Shown piece after piece: positions 1 to 8,565 of a stretch of 44,931 nt of DNA. The notes below the pieces were generated by a model. The model was not told where the DNA came from, made no database searches, and was given only the letters and a program-made list of their open reading frames with translations. This DNA comes from Aciditerrimonas ferrireducens (GTDB lineage: Bacteria > Actinomycetota > Acidimicrobiia > Acidimicrobiales > UBA8190), in assembly GCF_023130475.1 (NCBI RefSeq), contig NZ_JAKHEX010000019.1, positions 1-44,931 on the forward strand, read 5' to 3'. The translations under genes were made by a program, and so were the position numbers. Every line of letters begins with the position of its first letter. Position 1 is the stretch's first letter.

Positions 1-1
1 C

Positions 2-103
2 CTCGGGGCCCTGGTCCTGGTGGCGACCGGTCGGGCCAAGGGCCGGCGGAGCGCCACCCCAGCGGTCAGCGGCTCGCTTCGACTCGAGGAGGTCGGCCCA
101 TGA
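2..103 (+). CDS. C-terminal end of a probable ABC transporter permease (partial)
   Basis: An open frame enters from the left edge and ends at the TGA at 101-103. The 33 visible residues begin with a hydrophobic stretch (LGALVLVATG) followed by a basic, polar tail, as expected for the last membrane segment and cytoplasmic end of a permease. The stop overlaps the ATG of the next gene as ATGA, which implies translational coupling to the ATPase. The permease call rests mainly on that coupling; the visible residues alone would fit any membrane protein. Confidence 0.5.
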   Translation, partial: LGALVLVATGRAKGRRSATPAVSGSLRLEEVGP

Positions 104-1278
104 GCTCCGTCGCCGTGCCCGCCCCGCAGGCCGACTCCCCGTCCACGGCACGGCCCGCCGGACGCCCCGACGACGCTTTGGGAGCCGATCCTGGTCGGCA
201 GGGACGGGCCGTCGGGGTGTCCCTGGTCGGCCTGCGCCGGACCTTCGGCGCCGTGGCGGCGCTCGACGACCTGACCCTCGAGATCCACCCCGGGGAGCTC
301 CTGGCCCTGCTCGGCCCCTCGGGGAGTGGCAAGACCACCGCCCTGCGGGTCCTCGCCGGCCTGGAGCGGGCCGAACGCGGCCGGGTCCTCGTCGGCGGCG
401 CGGACATCACGGCCCTGCCGCCCCACCGGCGGGGCATGGGCATGGTCTTCCAGGCCTACAGCCTCTTCCCGAACATGACGGCCCTGGAGAACGTGGCCTT
501 CGGGCTGCGGCTCCGCCGGGTGGCGAAGGCCGAGCGCCGCCGGCGGGCCGCCGATCTGCTCGACCTGGTCGGCCTGGCCAGGGAAGCGGACCGGCACCCC
601 CACCAGCTCTCCGGAGGCCAGCAGCAGCGGGTCGCCCTGGCCCGGGCCCTGGCCATCGAGCCCCGGGTGCTGCTGCTCGACGAGCCCCTCTCGGCCCTCG
701 ATGCCGGGGTCCGGGTCCGGCTCCGGGAGGAGATCCGTCGGATCCAGCTCGAGGTTGGCATCACGACGGTCTTCGTGACCCACGACCAGGAGGAGGCCCT
801 GTCGCTCGCCGACCGGGTGGCCGTCATGGCCGAGGGCCGCCTCGAGCAGGTCGGCACCCCGGCCGAGCTCTACGGCACGCCCCGGACCGGCTTCGTGGCC
901 CGCTTCGTCGGCACGGCCAACGAGCTGCCCGGGCGCCTGGCGGGGCCGGGCACCGTCGAGGTCCTGGGCCGGCAGGTGCCGGTGCCCGAGGCCGCCCTCC
1001 CCGGCCTCGAGCATCGCCGCCCGGGGGACAAGCTCCGGGTGCTGGCCCGTCCCGAGGCCCTCGGCCTGCGGGCCGACTCGAACGCCCCGGGGCGGGTGCT
1101 CTCCACGACCTTCCTGGGCGCCACCCTGCGGGCCCGGGTGGCCGGTCCAGACCTTCCCCAGCCGGTCGCCGTCACCCTGCCCGCTGGGGCCCCCGAGGCG
1201 CCCAAGCCCGGCCAGGCGGTGGCCCTCGAGCTGACCGGACCCCTGCTCTTCGTCGAGCCGGCCGAGGACCGGCCGTGA
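100..1278 (+). CDS. ABC transporter ATP-binding protein (spermidine/iron/phosphonate importer type)
   Basis: ATPase of an importer with all nucleotide-binding motifs: Walker A GPSGSGKT (residues 72-79), Q-loop Gln118, signature LSGGQQQR (170-177), Walker B LLLDEP (191-196) and the H-loop histidine at 228. After the NBD comes a C-terminal region of about 120 residues (270-392) that looks like the TOBE regulatory domain of PotA/FbpC/PhnT-type ATPases. An unusual 36-residue Pro/Ala-rich extension precedes the domain; ATG at 100 is kept because it overlaps the upstream stop as ATGA. It is coupled to the metallophosphoesterase gene by a GTGA overlap. The substrate cannot be read from the sequence; the phosphoesterase next to it makes an organophosphorus compound plausible (inference). 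Confidence 0.88.
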   Translation: MSSVAVPAPQADSPSTARPAGRPDDALGADPGRQGRAVGVSLVGLRRTFGAVAALDDLTLEIHPGELLALLGPSGSGKTTALRVLAGLERAERGRVLVGGADITALPPHRRGMGMVFQAYSLFPNMTALENVAFGLRLRRVAKAERRRRAADLLDLVGLAREADRHPHQLSGGQQQRVALARALAIEPRVLLLDEPLSALDAGVRVRLREEIRRIQLEVGITTVFVTHDQEEALSLADRVAVMAEGRLEQVGTPAELYGTPRTGFVARFVGTANELPGRLAGPGTVEVLGRQVPVPEAALPGLEHRRPGDKLRVLARPEALGLRADSNAPGRVLSTTFLGATLRARVAGPDLPQPVAVTLPAGAPEAPKPGQAVALELTGPLLFVEPAEDRP

Positions 1279-2978
1279 CGGCGTACCCCGGGACGCCGAA
1301 CCCCGGGACGCCGGAGCCGGGCGGGGTGCCGACGAGCACCGTCGCCGGCACCATCGTCCCCGACCCCAGGACCCCGGGGCCGTACCGCCGGCTGGTGGTC
1401 GGCCCGGGGGAGCCCCACCAGTGGCTGGCCAGGCCGGTGGGGGCCGCCCAGGGCCGGGCCGATCCCGCCGAGGGGTCCTGGGCGGGGGCCATCCCCCTGG
1501 TCGGCTTCGTCCAGCTGACCGACCTCCACGTCACCGACGTGCAGAGCACCACCCGCGCCGAGTTCCTCGACCGGCTCGGGGACCCCGACTCGCCGCTCCT
1601 CCCGCTCCTGGGCGTCCCCGGCACCTACCGGCCCCAGGAGCGGCTCACCACCCAGGTGCTCGACGCCATGGTCCAGGCGGTCGCCGCCCTCCGGGCGGGG
1701 CCGGTCTTCGGGGGCCCGCTGGCCGGGGTGGTCCTGAGCGGCGACCTGCTCGACAACGCGCAGGCCAACGAGCTGGCCTGGCTCCTCGGCGTGCTCCAGG
1801 GCGGCGTCGTCCGACCCGATTCCGGGGACCCGACCCGAGACGAAGGGGTCGGCGGCCCCGACTGCCGGGACGAGCGCTACTGGCATCCCGAACCGGCCCC
1901 GGGGGTCAGGGACCTGCCCCGGGAGCGCTTCGGGTTCCCCGAGGTGCCGGGCCTCCCGAGCGCGGCCCGCGCCCCCTTCGAGGCCCGGGGCCTGCGGCTG
2001 CCCTGGTGGGCGCTGCCGGGCAACCACGACGTCCTGCTCGCTGGCACCGTCCCCCCGGGACCGGTCCTGCGGGCCGTGGCCGCCGGCTCGTGGAAACCCA
2101 CCGGCTGGCGGCCTGGGGCCGACCTCGTGCAGCTGCTCCAGGGCCACGACGTGGCGCCCCCGGCGGTCCTCCGGCTCCTCGCCGGCGGGCCCGGCCGGTC
2201 GGTCAGCCCCGACCCCGAGCGCCAGCCCTGGCGACCCTGGGCCTGGCCCGGTCCGGCCCGAGGCCCCTTCGCCTTCGACCTCGGGCCCCTGCGCTGTGTG
2301 GCCCTGGACACCGTGAACCGGGACGGCGGCTGGCAGGGCTCGCTTGACCGCGACCAGCTCGCCTGGCTGGAGGCCGAGCTCCTGGCCGGCCACGCCCGGG
2401 CCCTGGACCCGGCGGGCCGCTGGGTGGCCGTCGGGGGGGAGCCCCGCCCCTTCGCCCTGTGCACTCACCACCCCCTCGAGTCCCTCGTCAACCCCTACCG
2501 CAAGGACCCCGGGGCCACCCCCCGGGTCCTCGGGGAGGAGCTCCTGGCCCTCCTGGCCCGTTTCCCGAACGTCCTGCTCTGGGTGGCCGGCCACACCCAT
2601 CGCCACCGGGTCCGCTTCCTTCCCTCCCCCCACGGACCCTTCGGCTGCTGGGCCGTGACCACCTCGTCGCTGCTCGACTGGCCCCAGCAGGGCCGGGTCC
2701 TGGAGCTGGCCCTCGACCCCGCGGCCCCTCGGCTGCTGCTGGCCAGCACGGTCCTCGACCACGGGGGGCTCCTCGACTCTCGTGGCGGGTCACTCGGGGA
2801 CACCCGCACCTTGGCTGGCTGGTCCAGGGAGCTGGCCGTCAACGCCTGGCACCGTCCCCCCGACGCTCCCGAGCCGCCCGGCCGGGGGACCCGGGGGGAC
2901 CGCAACGTCGTCCTGCCCCTGCCGGTCGGAGACCCCGGGCTCCTCGAGCAGCTGGGCGCCCCCGCCGCCGCCAGCTGA
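1275..2978 (+). CDS. Metallophosphoesterase (calcineurin-like, with long inserts)
   Basis: A 567-residue binuclear-metal phosphoesterase. The expected motifs occur in order but far apart: DLH (83-85), GDLLDN (156-161), GNHD (249-252), THH (397-399) and GHTHRH (439-444). Long insertions between motifs resemble the actinobacterial PPA1498-type metallophosphoesterase family (TIGR03767); members of that family usually carry a Tat signal, which I do not see, the N-terminus being Pro/Gly/Thr-rich instead. GTG start overlaps the ATPase stop (GTGA), so transporter and phosphoesterase are probably co-translated, suggesting that the imported solute or a derivative is its substrate. Substrate unknown. 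Confidence 0.8.
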   Translation: MTAYPGTPNPGTPEPGGVPTSTVAGTIVPDPRTPGPYRRLVVGPGEPHQWLARPVGAAQGRADPAEGSWAGAIPLVGFVQLTDLHVTDVQSTTRAEFLDRLGDPDSPLLPLLGVPGTYRPQERLTTQVLDAMVQAVAALRAGPVFGGPLAGVVLSGDLLDNAQANELAWLLGVLQGGVVRPDSGDPTRDEGVGGPDCRDERYWHPEPAPGVRDLPRERFGFPEVPGLPSAARAPFEARGLRLPWWALPGNHDVLLAGTVPPGPVLRAVAAGSWKPTGWRPGADLVQLLQGHDVAPPAVLRLLAGGPGRSVSPDPERQPWRPWAWPGPARGPFAFDLGPLRCVALDTVNRDGGWQGSLDRDQLAWLEAELLAGHARALDPAGRWVAVGGEPRPFALCTHHPLESLVNPYRKDPGATPRVLGEELLALLARFPNVLLWVAGHTHRHRVRFLPSPHGPFGCWAVTTSSLLDWPQQGRVLELALDPAAPRLLLASTVLDHGGLLDSRGGSLGDTRTLAGWSRELAVNAWHRPPDAPEPPGRGTRGDRNVVLPLPVGDPGLLEQLGAPAAAS

Positions 2979-3032
2979 CCCACGGCGCCGGGGCCGCAGG
3001 GAGGGCTCGCAGGGAGAGGGCCGGGAGCCCGC

Positions 3033-3938
3033 TCAGCGCCAGCGGCCCAGCCAGGCGAGGATGTCGGCGGTCACCTCGTCCCGGTTCGTCTCGTTCAACA
3101 GCTCGTGCCGAGCGCCGGGGTAGAGGCGGAGGTCGCAGGGGACCCCGGCGGCCACGAGGGCCTCGGCCAGCGTCCGGGGGTAGTCGCCCATGGCACCCGC
3201 GGGGTCCTGGTCGCCAGCGATGACCAGGACCGGGCAGGCGATCGTGTCGAGCCGCTTCGCGGCAGGGGCGGCGAGGGCGAAGACCTTGAGGAGGTAGCCC
3301 CAGGTGAGGGGGTGCTGGTCGCCGCAGAAGGGGTCGGCCAGGTAGCGGTCGACCTCGGCCGGGTCCCGGCTCAGCCAGTCGTAGGGGGTGCGACGGTCCG
3401 GGACCGCCTCGGCGTAGGGGGCGAAGAGGTCGCTGGCCGGCTGGGCCCGCCCGGCCTGGCCGGCCTGCTCGGCCAGCGCTTCGCCGAGGGCTGCCACCCC
3501 GTGGAGGTCGACCGGGAAGCCGCAGAGCACCGCCCCGGCGAGGGTCCGGCTCTCGGCCACCAGGGCGGCCAGCCCGATGACCGATCCGAGGGAGTGGCCG
3601 AAGATGAACGTGGGCCGCGCACCGCCGAGGGCGGCCTCGGCCTCGGCCCGCACGAGGGCCAGGTCCTCGAGGAGGGCCGGCCCGCCTCCCGGGCCGACGA
3701 TCCCCGGGCCGCCGCTGGCCTCGGCCGTCCTCCCGTGGCCCCGCTGGTCCAGGGCTGCGGTGGCCAGGCCGGCACCGGCCAGGGCCTGGGCGAAGCGCTC
3801 GTAGCGCCCGCCGTGCTCGGAAGCCCCGTGGGCCACCACCACCAGGCCCCAGGGGTCGGCCGGTCGCCAGAGCCGGTAGGCGACGGCCACGCCGTGGCGA
3901 TCCCGGCAGGACTGCACAGGGTGCTCGTGTGGGGTCAT
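3033..3938 (-). CDS. Alpha/beta hydrolase, monoacylglycerol lipase / lysophospholipase-like
   Basis: A 301-residue serine hydrolase of the Hydrolase_4 (S33, PldB/MGL-like) type. Visible parts are the oxyanion-side HGASEHGGRY (37-46), nucleophile elbow GHSLG (114-118, Ser116), acid Asp245 in AGDQDP and His278 in ARHELLN. HGxxEHxxRY is typical of monoglyceride lipases. Its ATG overlaps the stop of the upstream glycerol kinase gene (ATGA), so the two are an operon; a lipase releasing glycerol beside a kinase that traps it as glycerol 3-phosphate is a coherent pairing. No signal peptide is seen, so it should act inside the cell. An esterase of other specificity is possible. Confidence 0.82.
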   Translation of the reverse strand: MTPHEHPVQSCRDRHGVAVAYRLWRPADPWGLVVVAHGASEHGGRYERFAQALAGAGLATAALDQRGHGRTAEASGGPGIVGPGGGPALLEDLALVRAEAEAALGGARPTFIFGHSLGSVIGLAALVAESRTLAGAVLCGFPVDLHGVAALGEALAEQAGQAGRAQPASDLFAPYAEAVPDRRTPYDWLSRDPAEVDRYLADPFCGDQHPLTWGYLLKVFALAAPAAKRLDTIACPVLVIAGDQDPAGAMGDYPRTLAEALVAAGVPCDLRLYPGARHELLNETNRDEVTADILAWLGRWR

Positions 3939-5473
3939 CGTGCTCCTCCGCCGGTGTTGTCGTCGGTTTCCGTCGTGGTCGCGGGGCCGGCCCAGCCTCG
4001 GGCTCGGCCCAGGGCCCGCTGCCAGGTCGCCTGGGCCCGGGCCCGCTCAGCTTCGTCGGTCGTCGGCTCGAAGCGGCGCTCGAGGCGCCAGAACCGGGCG
4101 AAGGCCTCCGGCCCGGGCAGCAGGCCAGCCCCGAGGGCCGCCAGGCAGGCGGCACCGAGGGCGGTGGTCTCGGTGACCACCGGCCGTTCGACCGGCACAC
4201 CGAGGAGGTCGGCCTGGAGCTGGAGGAGCAGGTCGTTGCGGGCTGCCCCACCGTCCACCCGCAGGACCCCCGGCGGGCCGCCCAGGTCCTCGGCCATGGC
4301 GACCAGCACGTCCCGGACCTGGTGGGCGATGGCCTCCAGGGCGGCGCGGGCCAGGTGGGCCCGGGTGGCGCCGCGGCTGATGCCCACGAGGGCCCCCCGG
4401 GCGGCCGGGTCCCAGTGGGGGGCGCCGAGCCCGGTGAACGCCGGCACGAGGACCAGGCCCCCGCTATCGGGCACGCTGGCCGCCAGGGGAGCGCTGTCCT
4501 CGGCCCGCTCGAGCAGCCCCAGGTCGTCCCGCAGCCACTGGATGACCGCCCCGGCGACGAAGACCGAGCCTTCGAGGGCGTGGTCCCGCCGCCCGGGCAG
4601 GCTCCAGGCCAGGGTGCCGAGCAGGCCGTGGGACGAGGAGGGGAGGGCGGGGCCGGTCTGGAGGAGGACGAAGGCGCCGGTGCCGTAGGTGGCCTTGGCC
4701 ATCCCGGGCTCGGTGCAGGCCTGGCCGGCCAGGGCGGCCTGCTGGTCCCCGGCCACCCCGCTGACCGGCACCCGGGCCCCGAGCACTGCCGGGTCGGTCT
4801 CGGCCAACGGCCCGGCGGAGTCCACCACCTCGGGCAGGCAGCTGGCCGGCACGCCGAAGAGCGCCAGGAGCTCGGGGTCGAACCGGCCCGTGCGCAGGTC
4901 GAGCAGCGCGGTGCGGGCGGCGTTCGTCCGATCGGTGCGGTGGACCGCCCCGCCGCTCAGCTTCCAGAGCAGCCAGCTGTCGACCGTCCCGAAGGCCAGC
5001 CGACCCTCGTCGGCCAGCCGACGGACCTCGGGGACGTGCTCGAGGAGCCAGGCCAGCTTGGAGGCCGAGAAGTAGGGGTCGAGGACCAGGCCGGTCCGCT
5101 TCCGGACGAGGGGCTCATGGCCGGCGGCCCGGAGGGCCTCGCAGATCGGGGCGCTTCGCCGGCACTGCCACACCACGGCCGGGGCCACCGCTCGGCCGCT
5201 CTCCCGGTCCCAGACGACCGTCGTCTCCCGCTGGTTGGCGATGCCGATCGCCCGCAGCTCGGCAGCCTCGACCCCGGCGGCCGCCAGGGCGTCGCGGATG
5301 GCCGCCAGCTGGGTGGCCCAGATGGCCTCGGGGTCCTGCTCCACCCAGCCGGGAGTCGGGTAGTGGCAGGCCAGGGGGTGCTGGCCCACGCCCAGCACCC
5401 GGCCGTCCTCGTCGACCACCATCGCCCGGGAGCTCGTCGTCCCCTGGTCCAGCGCCAGCAGTCGTGTCGCCAT
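3935..5473 (-). CDS. glpK: Glycerol kinase
   Basis: Phosphorylates glycerol to sn-glycerol 3-phosphate with ATP. The 512-residue length is normal for the family, and the N-terminal LALDQGTTSSRAMV phosphate-binding motif is diagnostic; later family blocks are also present (SWLLWKLSGG, GDQQAALAGQ, YGTGAFVLLQTG, RVDGGAARNDLLLQLQADLL). The ATG is preceded on the minus strand by a purine-rich GGGAAGGGAGGGGG Shine-Dalgarno region. It is the first gene of a two-gene operon with the lipase-like gene. No glpF or glpD is visible nearby. Confidence 0.95.
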   Translation of the reverse strand: MATRLLALDQGTTSSRAMVVDEDGRVLGVGQHPLACHYPTPGWVEQDPEAIWATQLAAIRDALAAAGVEAAELRAIGIANQRETTVVWDRESGRAVAPAVVWQCRRSAPICEALRAAGHEPLVRKRTGLVLDPYFSASKLAWLLEHVPEVRRLADEGRLAFGTVDSWLLWKLSGGAVHRTDRTNAARTALLDLRTGRFDPELLALFGVPASCLPEVVDSAGPLAETDPAVLGARVPVSGVAGDQQAALAGQACTEPGMAKATYGTGAFVLLQTGPALPSSSHGLLGTLAWSLPGRRDHALEGSVFVAGAVIQWLRDDLGLLERAEDSAPLAASVPDSGGLVLVPAFTGLGAPHWDPAARGALVGISRGATRAHLARAALEAIAHQVRDVLVAMAEDLGGPPGVLRVDGGAARNDLLLQLQADLLGVPVERPVVTETTALGAACLAALGAGLLPGPEAFARFWRLERRFEPTTDEAERARAQATWQRALGRARGWAGPATTTETDDNTGGGAR

Positions 5474-5587
5474 CCCCCTCCCTTCCCCCGGCGCCCGAGG
5501 GCCGGTCCTCCGCCGGGCCCGGCCGACCGATCACCAGGCCCGAAGAGGATGCCCGCTCGCGGCTCCCAGCGCACCTCGGGCGGCGCC

Positions 5588-5593
5588 TAGGGT
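5588..5593 (+). promoter_or_regulatory. Candidate -10 box TAGGGT for a leaderless transcript
   Basis: TAGGGT lies exactly 6 nt before the ATG at 5600, with no Shine-Dalgarno between. This matches the TAnnnT plus 6-7 nt arrangement seen at other starts in the window, so transcription probably begins at the start codon. Confidence 0.5.
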
Positions 5594-5599
5594 CCTGGC

Positions 5600-6496
5600 A
5601 TGGACCGCCTGCCGACCGGCGTCACCCGGGTGGAGGGCCTGCCCGGGCAGGGCCTCGGCCTGGCCGCCTTGGTGGCTGGCCCCGAGGACGGCCCCTTGGC
5701 CCTCTGCCTCCACGGCTTCCCCGACACCGCCTGGACCTGGCGGCACCTCCTGCCGGCCCTCGGGGCTGCGGGCTACCGTGCCGTGGCCCCCTGGCAGCGA
5801 GGGTATGCGCCGAGCGACCTACCCGAGGGGGGCCGGGCCCAGGTGGGCGCCGCGGTGCTCGATGCCCTGGCCCTCCACGAGGCCCTCGGGGCCGGGCCCG
5901 ACGCGGTGCTCCTCGGCCACGACTGGGGGGCCCTGGCGTGCTACGGGGCCCTGGCCCTGGAGCCGGAGCGCTGGCGGGCCGGGGTCGGGCTGGCCGTGCC
6001 GCCCGGTCCCCGCCTCCAGGAGGGCTTCCTCGCCTACGACCAGCTCCGGCGCAGCTGGTACATGTTCTTCTTCCAGCACCCCCTCGCCGAGTGGGCCGTG
6101 GCCGCCTCGGACCTGGCGTTCCTGGAGCGGCTCTGGCGGGACTGGTCCCCGGCGTACGACCCGAGCGAGGACCTCGGCTGGGTCCGCCAGGCCCTCGGGA
6201 CCCCCGAGCGGCTCCGGGCCGCCCTCAGCTGGTACCGGGCCCAGCTCGACCCGGCTGAGCAGGACCCCGCCCTGGCCGAGGCTCAGGCGGCCACCGGCCG
6301 CCTGAGCAGCCGGCCCCTCCTCTACCTCCACGGCCGCGCCGACGGGTGCATCGGCGCCGAGCTCGCCGACGGCGCGGTCGAGGGGTGGCCGGCTGGCTCC
6401 CGGGTCGTGGTCCTCGAAGAAGCTGGCCACTTCCTCCACCTCGAGCAGCCCGAGCGGGTCGAGGAGGAGATCCTGGGGTTCCTCGGGGCGCCCTGA
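5600..6496 (+). CDS. Alpha/beta hydrolase, epoxide hydrolase-like
   Basis: A 298-residue alpha/beta hydrolase with HGFPDTAWTW (38-47) at the oxyanion region, the GHDWGA elbow (106-111) that makes Asp108 the nucleophile, and a C-terminal catalytic His277 in AGHFLH. An Asp nucleophile in a GHDWG context is characteristic of epoxide hydrolases and related dehalogenases; the WxxD/Tyr lid residues cannot be assigned by eye. The ATG fits the leaderless pattern (TAGGGT, 6 nt). It stands alone between the divergent glpK operon and the convergent Fur-family gene. A second protein of the same class is encoded near 44 kb. Confidence 0.78.
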   Translation: MDRLPTGVTRVEGLPGQGLGLAALVAGPEDGPLALCLHGFPDTAWTWRHLLPALGAAGYRAVAPWQRGYAPSDLPEGGRAQVGAAVLDALALHEALGAGPDAVLLGHDWGALACYGALALEPERWRAGVGLAVPPGPRLQEGFLAYDQLRRSWYMFFFQHPLAEWAVAASDLAFLERLWRDWSPAYDPSEDLGWVRQALGTPERLRAALSWYRAQLDPAEQDPALAEAQAATGRLSSRPLLYLHGRADGCIGAELADGAVEGWPAGSRVVVLEEAGHFLHLEQPERVEEEILGFLGAP

Positions 6497-6512
6497 GCAC
6501 CGGCCGGCTCAG
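6493..6512. terminator. Bidirectional hairpin formed around two convergent stop codons
   Basis: CTGAGC (6493-6498) and GCTCAG (6507-6512) form a perfect 6-bp stem with an 8-nt loop. The hydrolase TGA and the Fur-gene stop (TCA on this strand) pair with each other at the base. There is no U-tract, so it may act as a 3' end stabiliser or weak terminator. Confidence 0.45.
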
Positions 6513-6928
6513 CGGCAGGCGGCGCAGGTCCCCGAGAGCTCGAAGCTCGCGTGGTCGACGGCGAAGCCGTGGTCCCGGGCCACGGCGCCCACGAACGCCG
6601 CCACCTCCTCCTCGGGCAGGTCCTCCACCCGGCCGCAGCGCTGGCACACCAGGTGGTGGTGGTGGCCGCTCGTGGCGCAGAGCAGGTAGCCGCCCTGCCC
6701 GCCGGGCCGGGGCACCTGCTGGACGATCCCGGCCTCCTGCAGGGACTGCAGGGTCCGGAAGACCGTGGCCCGGCCGATCCGCCGGTCCCTCGCCTCGACC
6801 GCCGCCAGGAGCTCCTGGGCGCTCAGCGGGCGGTCGGCCTGCTCGAGCACCTCGGCGACGAGGTCCCGCTGGGGGGTGATCCGCTGGCCGGCCGCAAGGA
6901 TCCGGCTCCGCACCGAGTCGCTGGCCAC
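6509..6928 (-). CDS. Fur-family transcriptional regulator
   Basis: Metal-responsive repressor of 139 residues. The winged-helix part carries RITPQR (16-21) and the recognition region GRATVFRTLQSL. The metal part has a HHHH cluster (89-92) and two CxxC pairs, Cys95/Cys98 and Cys135/Cys138, which form the structural zinc site in this family. Fur, Zur and PerR cannot be separated by eye; the histidine cluster and both CxxC pairs fit a Zur or Fur equally. GTG start is 6 nt downstream of a TACACT box. Divergent from the APC permease gene across about 155 bp, and convergent with the hydrolase gene. Confidence 0.88.
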   Translation of the reverse strand: MASDSVRSRILAAGQRITPQRDLVAEVLEQADRPLSAQELLAAVEARDRRIGRATVFRTLQSLQEAGIVQQVPRPGGQGGYLLCATSGHHHHLVCQRCGRVEDLPEEEVAAFVGAVARDHGFAVDHASFELSGTCAACR

Positions 6929-6934
6929 CCCCCG

Positions 6935-6940
6935 AGTGTA
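6935..6940 (-). promoter_or_regulatory. Candidate -10 box TACACT of the fur-like gene
   Basis: On the minus strand TACACT is followed by 6 nt and then the GTG start at 6928; leaderless arrangement. Confidence 0.5.
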
Positions 6941-6980
6941 TCGGGAGTGAGACCACCGTCGGCGACGTCGACCATGAGGG

Positions 6981-7011
6981 TTGACGGCTCTTTTCTGAGA
7001 CCAGGTATCAT
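6981..7011 (+). promoter_or_regulatory. Candidate promoter of the APC permease gene
   Basis: TTGACG (6981-6986) and TATCAT (7006-7011) are separated by 19 nt, slightly long but close to the housekeeping consensus. TTGACGGC recurs at 7017-7024 and TGAGACCA occurs at 6948-6955 and 6996-7003, so regulator sites may overlap this promoter. Confidence 0.45.
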
Positions 7012-7083
7012 CTCGTTTGACGGCGAGTCGCCCAGGGGCGGCCGCGTCGAGGACCCGTGGACCGTGGCGTACGAGGAGCGAGG

Positions 7084-8559
7084 ATGCGGAGCGAGGCCGT
7101 GACGACGGAGGGGCGACGGTCGAAGCAACTGGAACCCGGGGTGGTCTCCCTCTGGGGGCTCGTGAGCCAGAGCATCGCCGGGATGGCCCCGACCTGCGAC
7201 GTGGTGGCCTTCATGACCGCCGGGGCCGCGTTCGCCCTGGTTGCCCTGCCGCTCTCCTACCTCCTGGCCTTCGGCCTCATGTTCATCGAGGTGAACACCC
7301 TCTACCACCTCTCGAAGCACCGGGGCGGCGCCGGTGGTTACTACAGCTACGTCTCGGCGGGTCTCGGGCCCCGGGCAGCGCTCGTGACGGCGCTCATGGT
7401 GATCTTCTACCAACTGGTGAGCGTGGCGGGGGTGCCGGTCTACGTGGCCGGGGTGTTCCTCCCGGGTCTCGCCAAGGCCTACCTCGGGGTGAGCCTGCCG
7501 GGCTGGTTCTGGATGGTCATGGTGCTGGTCTTCATCGGGGTGCCCTGGGGCCTCTCGGTGGCCGGGATCCGGCCGACGGTCCGGACCCTCGTGTTCACCA
7601 GCTCCTTGGAGATTGTGTTCCTGATCGTGGCGTCCTCGATCATCATCGGGCGGTCCCCCCTCCACACCCCCTTGCACCCCTTCGACATGGCGGCGGTCGG
7701 GGTGAAGGGCGTGGCCCTCGGCATGATCTTCGCCATCACCAGCTTCATCGGGGTCGGGAGCCACGCTCCCCTGGGCGAGGAAGCGAAAGGGGTGCGGACC
7801 CAGCAGGGCCGGCTCATCGGGAAGGCGGCGATCCTGTCCCTCACCATGGTGGGGGTCGCCCTGACCATCTCGGCCTACGCCTTGACGGTGGGCTGGGGCC
7901 AGAGCGCCATGGCCGCCTTCGCCAAGTCCCCGGCCCCCGGCGTCGAGGTGTTCCTGCGCTACCTCGGGCCCGTGGGCGCGGTGGCCCTCGTGGTCCTGGC
8001 GGTGAACAGCGCCCTCATGGACGACGTGGCCCTGTTGAACAGCAGCGCCCGAGTGCTCTACGCCGTGGGACGGGACCAGCTGCTGCAGACGAGCTTCTCG
8101 GTGGTGAACGGGCGGCGGGCCCCGGCGGCGGCCCTGAGCGCCGTGGCGGCCCTCGCCATCGCCGTGGCCTTCGGCTTCGGCCTCTGGCTCGGCCCCTCGA
8201 ACGCCTTCAACGTGCTCACCACGGCGGTGCTCTTCGGCCTGGTCACCGCCCACACCCTCATGAACCTCTCCCTCATGCGAATCTCCTACCGGGAGCGGCG
8301 GGCTGTCCAGGTCCTGTTCCACCTCGTGCTGCCGGTCGTGGCCATGGGCCTGTTCTGGGTCGTGCTCTACGAGTCCATCGTGCCCTTCACCTTCCCCCTG
8401 GCCTGGGCCGCGGTGGTGTGGGTGGTGGTGCTCGTGCCCTCGGTGGCCTGGTCCTGGTGGGCCATCGGTCACGGCCGGGTCCTTCCCGGCCGGGACCGGC
8501 ACCTCGGTACCCCGCCGCCGGAGGCGACCACGCCGGTGGCGCCCACCTTGCCGGGCTGA
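7084..8559 (+). CDS. APC-superfamily permease (amino acid/amine transporter)
   Basis: Polytopic membrane protein of 491 residues with about 12 hydrophobic segments. The first helix region (VVSLWGLVSQSIAGMAPT) matches the APC start, where unwound helix 1 binds the substrate amine and carboxyl; an HRGGAGGYYSYVS loop follows, typical of this family. ATG 7084 is preferred over the upstream GTG at 7057 because GAGGAGCGAGG sits just before it. The gene is divergent from the Fur-family regulator and runs with 6 nt spacing into the LRV-repeat gene. Substrate unknown. Confidence 0.85.
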   Translation: MRSEAVTTEGRRSKQLEPGVVSLWGLVSQSIAGMAPTCDVVAFMTAGAAFALVALPLSYLLAFGLMFIEVNTLYHLSKHRGGAGGYYSYVSAGLGPRAALVTALMVIFYQLVSVAGVPVYVAGVFLPGLAKAYLGVSLPGWFWMVMVLVFIGVPWGLSVAGIRPTVRTLVFTSSLEIVFLIVASSIIIGRSPLHTPLHPFDMAAVGVKGVALGMIFAITSFIGVGSHAPLGEEAKGVRTQQGRLIGKAAILSLTMVGVALTISAYALTVGWGQSAMAAFAKSPAPGVEVFLRYLGPVGAVALVVLAVNSALMDDVALLNSSARVLYAVGRDQLLQTSFSVVNGRRAPAAALSAVAALAIAVAFGFGLWLGPSNAFNVLTTAVLFGLVTAHTLMNLSLMRISYRERRAVQVLFHLVLPVVAMGLFWVVLYESIVPFTFPLAWAAVVWVVVLVPSVAWSWWAIGHGRVLPGRDRHLGTPPPEATTPVAPTLPG

Positions 8560-8565
8560 GGCGCC

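Noticed and set aside
870..2762. A 630-codon minus-strand open frame opposite the ATPase and metallophosphoesterase
   Set aside because: No domain or motif; the plus-strand genes carry full catalytic motifs.
2979..3032. Rho-independent terminator between the metallophosphoesterase and lipase genes
   Set aside because: Only a 6-bp GGGCTC/GAGCCC pairing with a long loop is visible and there is no U-tract.
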